From Paulinella micropora (Eukaryota > Cercozoa > Imbricatea > Euglyphida > Paulinellidae), in NCBI GenBank assembly GCA_019918135.1, contig WBZZ01001385.1, positions 7,501 to 50,839 on the forward strand: a stretch of DNA of 43,339 nt, in the 5' to 3' direction. This document shows, in pieces, positions 36,785 through 43,339 of the stretch (within the stretch, counting starts at the first letter, position 1; every line of letters starts with the position of its first letter). The position numbers and the translations under genes were made by a program. The notes under the pieces are model-generated. The model was given only the letters and a program-made list of their open reading frames with translations, searched no databases and was not told the DNA's origin.

Positions 36785-37809
36785 ATGGACTATAAACATA
36801 CAATTATTAATACACAGAATGCGGATAGCCAACTTGAGGACACACCTACGGGGAAGTAGTACCTTTGATTTCGACTACTTCGAAAACAAAAAGGACAAAA
36901 GAAGAAGAAGCCCTTGAAATTCACCACCAGAAAAAGAACCCAAAAATATGGAACACGATATGGGTTGATAAACCATTAGACCAAGTCTTTCTTGACTTAG
37001 CGGATATGAGTAAGATAAAAGATAAGAAAGGCAATGAGGGCTATGCTTGGATGCTTGTTTGGATTGATTGCCATTCCAGATTTTTAATAATCATTCCACT
37101 AAAAAATAAAACAGCGAAAGAAGTATATTATGCTTTGAAATCTATACCTTATAAACCAAAATCAATTACAACTGACAGCGGAGGAGAATATAAAGGTGCT
37201 ACTCGTGACTATTTTATTGAAAATGGAATTAAACACGATGTCGTTGAAGTCGGCGACCATAGAGCGCTTGCGGTTGTTGATAGAGTGATAAGAAGTATTA
37301 GGAGATGGCTTGACCTTTTATTTGAAACTAATAGAAATTTTGACTGGGTAAGTTATATTCAAGACTTAGTAAATGCGTACAATCATAAAGTTCATAGAGG
37401 AATTCAAGCCAAACCTGTGGATGTCTTTGCTAGAAGAGACAAAAATAAACAGAAAATCACACGTGATAATTTAATTGACGAATTCAATGTTGGCGATAGT
37501 GTGAGAAAAGAAAATAAAAGAAATGTTTTTTCAAAAGGCGGTAAGACATTCTCTAAGATTATTTACAAAGTCAAAGGTAGGAAGGGGTTTAAAATCATAC
37601 TAAATAACGATGAGTTGGTAAGCCCGCGTGATTTATTAAAAACTGATTTTGATAAACCTGTTGATGAAGAAAAAGATATGAAGGAGCAAACAAAAGAAGT
37701 TATTAAAGAAAAAAAGACAAAAGAATTACTTAAGAGGGAAGACATTCAACCAGAGAATATTAGGACTTCAAAGAGAGAAAAAAAGGCAAAGGTAATATTA
37801 GACTTGTAA
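36785..37809 (+). pseudogene. int: rve-family integrase, copy 2 (frameshifted)
   Basis: One G is missing from the G run near 36852 (four instead of five), so the first ~22 codons are out of frame with the rest; the catalytic core and SH3-like domain remain open from ~36865. One further difference is visible (GNEGY for GNKGY). Otherwise as in 22784-23809. Confidence 0.88.
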
Positions 37810-37812
37810 GAT

Positions 37813-37839
37813 AAGTTGAATTAAAAAATAATTCAACTT
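37813..37839 (+). terminator. hairpin after integrase stop, copy 2
   Basis: Inverted copy of 22754-22780: 10-bp perfect stem with an A-rich loop, directly downstream of the stop codon. Confidence 0.58.
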
Positions 37840-37867
37840 AGGCAAAAAAATAAAAGGCATATACCTA

Positions 37868-37945
37868 GGCGATGACACATCCATCGGACTTGAACCAGCA
37901 ACCGAAAATCTCAATGACTACGCCGAACCCATTAGTTTCATCGCC
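37868..37945 (-). ncRNA. tRNA-like element, copy 2
   Basis: Inverted copy of 22648-22725 with no change in the paired ends or box-B-like string. Confidence 0.28.
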
Positions 37946-38132
37946 TAATAAGCCTACTAGCGACATGGGAAAAATGGTATTTGAAGTATTGCCGTAAGTC
38001 AATTTTTTTAAGAAAATTCTAGAAATTCTATTTCCGTGAATATGTCTTTGCGACACCGCATCACGGCGGTGTTGCAGTGTTGCAACCTCTGCGACAGAAT
38101 TTCGCTTTTTTGTCGCAGTGTCGCAAAAAAAA

Positions 38133-38664
38133 ATGGACTTAATTCCGAGTAGAACCAAAACTAAAACCGATTGGTTGGAGGAATTTGAAATTCGTAGAAC
38201 TGGTAAGGATAGACTAAATAAAGATAAAATCGCTTGCGAAGAAAGAATTTCTAAAGCAGATAAAGAAATTTCTCGTCTTGTTGAAAAGAAACAGCCAGAC
38301 CTAATTAAGGTTGAGGCTATAAATGAGATGTTAGAACGATTAAGTAATGAAAGTAATGAAGTAGAGGCAGATAAACTTTTTAGAATGAGACAAAAGAAAT
38401 TGGAAAAAAATAAACAAAGAACGCGATAATTTCTATAAGTGGAAAAATGATAATCGTGGCCAACTTTCCGCTATTGTCATGAATAGAATTCTCGCTGGTA
38501 TTGAACAAGAACATTTATCGTTTAATTCTTCGTTTAACAAATACGCCAGTGATGGTATTAACGAATACGTAAATGATAGTATTAATCGTAGTATTAAACG
38601 AGAAAACGACAGAAACATGCACAGAGTCTACAGAACCGAGAGTGCGGATAGCAACTCGGAATAA
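38133..38664 (+). pseudogene. coiled-coil protein, copy 2 (poly-A frame break)
   Basis: Same gene as 21928-22460; the A tract near 38404-38410 has seven As, giving a different premature stop (NKQRTR end). The second part restarts at MNRILAGIEQEH (38479). Confidence 0.58.
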
Positions 38665-38680
38665 AAAGACTTTGTGTCCA

Positions 38681-38815
38681 ATGTCAATTTTATAAAATTG
38701 ACATAGTTGGTTTTATTCAAAATCAACATTATTGGTTTTTTTAAAAACCAGGGTTTAATACCCCACCCTAATTCAAAGAAATTTCTATTACACATGCTTT
38801 TGGTGTGTGTAATAG
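38681..38815. terminator. cluster of palindromes between coiled-coil and terminal genes
   Basis: A 24-bp perfect palindrome (38681-38704, arms ATGTCAATTTTA), a TGGTTTTT/AAAAACCA hairpin (38733-38750) and a CTATTACACA/TGTGTAATAG stem (38785-38794 with 38806-38815) follow each other in a 155-bp non-coding gap. Inverted copy near 21777-21911. They fit mRNA 3'-end palindromes and a leader hairpin. Confidence 0.55.
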
Positions 38816-38818
38816 ACT

Positions 38819-38920
38819 ATGGGGGAGCCTGAAGAATTGGTTGAAGGAGTTGGCGAAATGAACATCGCTCCTGCCCCTGCGGGTAAGTCCTCAATCTTAA
38901 ACATGTTTGAAATCAGATGA
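38819..38920 (+). CDS. tiny upstream frame MGEPEELVEG..., uncertain
   Basis: 33 residues, Ala/Pro/Gly-rich, ending with an ATGA overlap on the next gene's start. Present only in this copy because copy 1 has one G fewer after its ATG. May be the true N-terminus of the following gene after a frame change, or a leader peptide. Confidence 0.3.
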   Translation: MGEPEELVEGVGEMNIAPAPAGKSSILNMFEIR

Positions 38921-39287
38921 ATGTGGTGTGTAGGTTTCGGAAGCCTTGGGGCGAGCTTGAAGAAAAAGAGCCAGCAGAGATGAAAAACCCACGCTTAGTG
39001 AGGGTTCCCCGCGTTTTCGCTCGGCTTGGAAGAGCAGACATAACTGCTATTCAGGCTAGCCGAAATTTTTTCCTTCGCCGACCCGCTGAGAGAAATGAGG
39101 AGTTTTCTTTTGCTTGGATTGAACGAGATTCAACCATGATAGCCCAAAAAAGAAAACTTTTTTTCTGGCTTCTGTTGGAAGAGAAGTGGAAGAAATTCTG
39201 GTCTTCCCTTCTATTTCAGCATTGAAGAAAAAAATTAACAATGATGAAAGCCTAATCAATTGGATGGTGTCTCTTGAGACTTTGTGA
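38917..39287 (+). pseudogene. terminal gene of element A, copy 2 (frameshifted)
   Basis: Copy of 21304-21675; loss of one C in the run near 39145 changes the frame after ~76 codons. It is the last gene before the right terminal repeat. Confidence 0.5.
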
Positions 39288-39358
39288 AAGAAATGGACTT
39301 TGGTTCCTTAAGTTTATTTATGTATGATAAATAAACTTATTTTTGGATACCTTGGGGT

Positions 39359-39554
39359 TTTCTCTAGGCGCTCGTGCGGATTATCTCCAACGTGTAAATC
39401 TCCAACTAGTTGGAGATAGAGATATAGGGCTCTTTAGGGTGTTTTATGCTCTTGTATTGATTGTGCGGGAGATAGCGCTGGAAGGCGAATTCTTTTTTTA
39501 AAGCGTCATTTTGAGGCACGAAAAATGACCTTAAAAAAAGTATATTATACTACT
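39359..39554. repeat. terminal inverted repeat of element A, right
   Basis: Inverse match of 3002-3196, ending ...TACTACT-3' (reads 5'-AGTAGTATAATATAC on the minus strand). Contains the palindrome at 39398-39417 and one extra A in the run near the outer end. Confidence 0.9.
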
Positions 39555-39560
39555 AAGCAA
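39555..39560. repeat. target-site duplication AAGCAA, right copy
   Basis: Immediately outside the right terminal repeat; equal to 2996-3001. Confidence 0.9.
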
Positions 39561-39718
39561 TCACGAATTAAGAATAAAAGAAATAAATCTGTCAAATGAT
39601 GATTTAACTATAGAAAAAATAAAATGTGAATGTGGATCAATTATTAGGAGAAATGGAAAAAGAAATTCATGAGACAACCACAAAACATAAGAAATACATT
39701 CAAGCCAAAAATATTTAG
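39561..39718 (+). pseudogene. element B zinc-finger gene, 3' part
   Basis: Continues the frame broken at 3001: second His of finger one, a linker, then CECGSIIRR...HETTTKH. One extra A (five instead of four near 39656) breaks this copy; the inverted copy at 20875-21037 is clean. Confidence 0.8.
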
Positions 39719-39722
39719 TAAC

Positions 39723-40702
39723 TTACAAGTCTAATTTTTCAACTTTCTTTTTAATTCTAGCACTGCTACGTATGTTTTCCGGTTTTACATCCAACGATTT
39801 TAATAAATTAATATTTTTTTCTCATTTGTAATTTGTTTTACTTTGTCCGATAACTGCTCCTTCGGTTCTTCTTCTTTATGGTGCTCTTCAACATTAGTCT
39901 TTAATAATTCTGACGGTCGGACTAAGTCCTCTTCACTGAGTATAACTTTGAAGCCTTTCCGGCCCTTAACCTTGAATATAGTTTTACTGAATTGCTTGTC
40001 CCTTTAGAAAAATAGTTCTTTCTAATTCCTTTCTTACTCTTGTTCCTTTAGGGAATTCATTAATTAAAGGATTTCTGTATATTTCCTGAGTGTTCTTTTC
40101 GGTTCCTTCAAAAACATTAATCGGAACTGCTTTAATTGTTGTATGATATGTTTTATTATAAGCATCAACAACCTCATGAATAATAGGAACCCATTGAAAA
40201 TTTTCATTAAATTCCATATCAAGTTTAATTCATTTCGTATTGTTCTAATAAACCTATCAATTTTACCCATTGTTCTGTGATCGCCTACTTGGACAGTTCT
40301 ATGTTCAATATTATTTTGTCTGAAATATTCACTGACTTGTCCCTTAAACTCACCGCCATTATCTGAAGTAATTCTTTCAGGAACTTTTTAGTAATATTTT
40401 TTTTAACCATTCTAAGGCATAACCAGTTGTTTTATTTTTTGACTGGCTCAATCCACCCACGACTGCTATATACATCAATAGCAACTAATCCAAAATTATA
40501 GTTAGAATTACCTTTCTTTGTTGCAACCTTTGACATATCCATTAAATCAATAAATACTTGACTTAGTGGTTTTGCTTCTGGTGAGGTTATCGTGTTCCAT
40601 ATCTTAGCAGGGATTGAAAATGTATCTCGGCACTTCTTCAAGTTTTTCTTTCCGCTCTGTCTGCTCAGGAGTTTCTTGTTGCTGAGTATGTTTATTATCC
40701 AT
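39723..40702 (-). pseudogene. int: element B rve integrase, decayed
   Basis: Homologous to integrase A but clearly diverged. Recognisable pieces in several frames: a start resembling MDNKHTQQQ, FIDLMDMSKVATKKGNSNYNFG, then ERITSDNGGEFKGQ, VGDHRTMGKIDRFIRTIRN and the SH3-like FKVKGRKGFKVILSEEDLVRPSELLK. At least four frame changes or stops. The third acidic position is again Asp (IDRF). Its start lies 8 bp from the acidic gene's stop, without the DUF5754-like gene seen in A. Confidence 0.85.
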
Positions 40703-40710
40703 TGTATATT

Positions 40711-41235
40711 ATTAGAATTTTAAGAAACATTTTTCGATATCATTATTTTTTTCTTTCTTGCTTGGCTTCTCTGCTTGATTATAAACATTAACTGATATGT
40801 TTGACTTCTTACCATTTTCCTTTCTTAGATTTAGGCTTCGGCTCTTCTTCACTTTCTTCACTTTCGCTTTCGCTCTCATCAGGCTCAGGCTCAGGCACAG
40901 GCTTTTTACTTACTTTCTTCTTTGCTTCCGCTTTCTTTCTTCTTATTTTCATCTTAGCCATCTTTTCAGCAATGATATCAGTAAAATCACATTCTTCATC
41001 GCTATCACTGCCTTCTTCTGGTGTATCATCTTGGTCTTTCCATAAATGATATCATTAGCAACACCCATTTCAGCCATGCGGTTTATCTTTTCCTCCATCT
41101 CTTCATCATCGCCTACATAAGCCTTTCTACACTTTGCTAATTTCTCTTTTGCTATTTCTACCTTTTGCTGTTTCTTACTCTTAATACTTTCCACAGCCTT
41201 ACCCAGTTCTTACGACTTGCTTCGGGAGACGGCAT
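40711..41235 (-). pseudogene. element B acidic protein gene, decayed
   Basis: Homologue of 24082-24618: MPSPEASRKNW start, FTDIIAEKMAKMKI-like middle, PEPEPD/E-rich stretch and DIEKCFLKF end, spread over at least three frames. It lacks the palindrome-encoded NLRRVGD of element A, keeping only two other residues in that position. Confidence 0.7.
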
Positions 41236-41290
41236 TTATACTAAGATTAATATATTTTAGTATTTTTAAAATTAAATATTTAATTATATA
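41236..41290. promoter_or_regulatory. divergent promoter, element B
   Basis: Contains ATACTAAGATTAATATATTT followed by TAGTAT, the same dyad as in element A, in otherwise diverged AT-rich DNA. Confidence 0.6.
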
Positions 41291-43339
41291 ATGTCGCAAT
41301 ATAAATCATTACTTGGCCTTAATGAGTTGGCTGTTGATAGTCTAAACATACTTAACTTAGACCTTACCAACACAAACATAGTCGGTCTGAATACAGACAG
41401 AGTGCCAGAAGATGATGACCCCATAAATCTTTATTACACTGAACGACCGCTTTGACACACGTCTCGCTTTAAAATCAACTACAGACATAAAAGAAGGAAA
41501 AAATCTATACTATACAGAGCAACGAGTGAGGGACAACGACGAAGTCAAAGCCTCAACTCACACAGAAGCAATACAAGTAATCCGCACCAAAACCAGTCTA
41601 TACAATTTGATAGACACTAACATATCCGCTCCAAGCGGTCGGGCAATACTTAACATATAATGATGTAGATGGTAAATGGAGAAATACAACAATCGGCTCA
41701 ATTGATACACTCACAGATGTAGTCATTACAGCACCAATAGCGATAATAGTTATCTCACATATAACTCAATAAACTGGGTAAATAAACTTTTCCGATAAAT
41801 GTTGATGATTCGGCAATATTAGTATGGGCGGTAATTTGAATATAACAGGAGTTAATTTATTAAATACGAAAGATGTTGATACTTGGATATCTGAGCACGA
41901 AGATAATAATGATAAAGTTTCCGCGGATGGTTCAATTGATACACACAGCGATGTTACAATAACGGGTACACCCGCCAATAACCAACACTCATTTATAGCA
42001 CAGGGCAATGGAGAAACACAAACTCGCCTTTTCTTAGATTGGATGGTCTCGCTATGATGTTTGAAAATTTAAATATGGGAGGTTTTAATGTAGCAAATGT
42101 CGGTAATGTTGATGGTGTTGATGTTTCGGCTCTTGATACTTCGGTGGTTAAACTAACGGGAGACCAGACTAATAACAGGGAATAAAATATTTACTACTTA
42201 TTTGGTTGTAAAAGATTCAAATCCATTAAATACAGTAAGTTATTTTTCAATTACAACAATAATATGGGTTCTATTATTCGTCGGAGGCAGGTGGAGCAAC
42301 AGGCTATCCATTATCTATTGTTGGTTCTTCCATACTTCTTGCTTCTACCACGGGAGTGGGATAACATTGACAGGCAATGTTTTAAATTTTAGTGGCACAA
42401 CAGCAATCAGCGACTTCCAGCACCATTCAACGATGGCGATGCTTCAACAAAAGCATACACTGATACTAAACTGGCCAAGGACGGCACAGTGGCTATGACG
42501 GTAGTTTAAATATGGGTAGTTTTGCTATTACAAATGTTGGTAATGTTGATGGTATTGATGTTTCTACCCTTGATACTTCTGTGGTTAAACTAACAGGAGA
42601 CCAAACCATAGCAGGAACCAAAACATTCAGCAACATAATAAATGCTAGTGCGGGGATTGATATGAAAAGTCAAAAACATAACAAATGTTAATTTGGTTGA
42701 TGGTGTTGATGTTTCTACTCTTGACACTTCGGTGGTTAAACTAACAGGAGACCAAACCATAGCAGGGAATAAAAAATTTACATCAACTTTGGAAGTAAGT
42801 GGTTCATCCAATCCAACTACTTTTGACGGCATTGGCATAGCCTTTGATACAAAAATAGGAATGATTGCCGCACAAAAACAGCAACAGCGACTTGGTATCC
42901 GATACAAATAACGGGTTCGTATGTTGAGTTATATTCGGGTAATACTTAATTATAACCGCAACTGGCACTACACTATCTTTGAATAACAACAAAATAACAA
43001 ACTTAGCCACACCATCAGCAACAACGGACGGAGCAAACAAAAGTTATGTGGATACATTAGACGGGCAAAATGTGAAACTAACAGGAACCAAACCATAGCA
43101 GGAATTAAGACATATAGCAGTGGTGTTGAAATAACGGGAAATTCAATCAATTCAACAACAAAGGGCACATTTATCGTTTTCAATTCTACCAGTAATATCG
43201 GGTCAATTGCTAGTTTGGATATGAAAACTGCAACATATTACAACTTTGAAATTTCTGCGAAAAAAATAAGTTTCATTATTGACGGGACAATCGTCGGTTG
43301 GGTAAATGCTTCGGGGCTAGATTGTAATAGTAGCAAAAT
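41291..43339 (+). pseudogene. element B fibre protein, decayed, runs off the window
   Basis: Begins MSQYKSLLGLNELAVDSLNI, followed by NLYYTE-type units and LTGDQTIAG repeats; there are at least eight frame changes. At the codon where all three element A copies have TAA, this copy has TCA (KKFTSTLEV). From ~43000 to the end it is almost identical to element A, whereas its 5' part is clearly diverged, which suggests gene conversion or recombination. The S74 end lies beyond the window. Confidence 0.85.

Larger units (their letters stand above)
3002..39554. mobile_element. element A: endogenous Polinton/Maverick with internal rearrangement
   Basis: Bounded by inverted terminal repeats and a 6-bp target-site duplication, it encodes PolB, rve integrase, packaging ATPase, adenain-like protease, MCP and penton, which is the complete Polinton core. 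It is lengthened by a duplication-inverted triplication-duplication; without that it would be ~21.3 kb, a normal Polinton size. Copy-specific one-base indels in homopolymers are frequent, so some frame breaks could be sequencing errors rather than decay. Confidence 0.92.
33055..40059. repeat. 7.0-kb segment duplicated in inverted form (Q and R)
   Basis: Source-like copy of 20532-27544. It spans the fibre gene, acidic gene, DUF5754-like gene, integrase, right-end genes, right terminal repeat, target-site duplication and the first ~500 bp of flanking element B. Confidence 0.95.
2280..43339. mobile_element. element B: outer Polinton-like element (partial, host of element A)
   Basis: Element B is seen as a left end region (2279-2640), a zinc-finger gene split by element A (2649-3001 and 39561-39718), a decayed integrase (39723-40702, -), an acidic-protein gene (40711-41235, -) and a fibre gene (41291-, +) running off the window. 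Gene order matches element A read from the integrase end, so B lies in the opposite orientation to A. Its genes carry many more frameshifts than A's, so it appears older. Confidence 0.7.

Noticed and set aside
38884..38916. GTAAGT...CAG resembling a very short spliceosomal intron.
   Set aside because: Removing it does not join the frames on either side, and the same string simply spans the ATGA overlap of two frames.
3002..39554. Virophage (Lavidaviridae-type) identity.
   Set aside because: Rve integrase, PolB, 6-bp duplication and terminal inverted repeats with AG ends fit Polintons better, and the capsid proteins look like Polinton/PLV forms.

Overview
This window is a stretch of eukaryotic (probably protist or algal) nuclear DNA carrying endogenous Polinton/Maverick-type virus DNA, with one element inserted inside another. 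The first ~2.2 kb look like host DNA: higher GC, (AT)n and (ATAC)n microsatellites, and four short exon-like coding blocks on the minus strand. The rest is AT-rich and densely packed with viral genes. I could not identify the host species.

Element A (3002-39554) has the whole Polinton core gene set: protein-primed DNA polymerase B, retroviral-type (rve) integrase, packaging ATPase, adenain/Ulp1-type protease, a probable double-jelly-roll major capsid protein and a probable penton protein. It also has a long trimeric-fibre gene ending in an S74 intramolecular chaperone and several small zinc-finger or basic proteins of the kind seen in giant viruses. Its ends are ~195-bp terminal inverted repeats starting 5'-AG, flanked by a 6-bp duplication, AAGCAA. 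Removing A and one AAGCAA joins the interrupted flanking gene (2649-3001 plus 39561-39718) into one continuous frame encoding two tandem CxC...H...H zinc fingers. That gene belongs to a second element, B, whose own diverged, decayed integrase, acidic-protein and fibre genes follow at 39.7-43.3 kb. A is therefore a Polinton inside a Polinton.

Element A is enlarged by a rearrangement. Segment 12331-20529 recurs directly at 27543-35744, and between the copies lies an inverted copy (20532-27544) of 33055-40059. With P = 12331-~17840, Q = ~17840-20529 and R = Q to 40059, the order is P Q / R' Q' / P Q R, the signature of a DUP-TRP/INV-DUP template-switch event. It happened after A entered B, because the inverted piece carries B sequence and the TSD. 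Collapsed, A is about 21.3 kb.

Gene order of collapsed A: TIR; three small genes; PolB; two FGKYKGK-type paralogues (all +); surface protein, MCP, penton, protease, basic core-like protein, ATPase, small protein, membrane protein, fibre (all -); then acidic protein, integrase, coiled-coil protein and a terminal gene (+), with a DUF5754-like gene divergent from the integrase; TIR. Most genes exist intact in at least one copy. Exceptions are PolB (frameshift, lost exonuclease Asp), protease (catalytic Cys position is Phe in one copy, C-terminus deleted in the other), fibre (stop shared by all copies), membrane protein (stop in both copies) and coiled-coil gene (poly-A tract length).

Two features are the most novel. 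First, a nested two-stem motif sits at gene junctions of the minus-strand cluster, with conserved internal-loop sides (AARCGRGA and GRAGYGYA) between variable, covarying stems; it occurs as an inverted pair, one element after each stop codon and one at the next start. Second, a family of 20-28 bp palindromes is embedded in phase inside open reading frames, and one of them is absent from the element B homologue.
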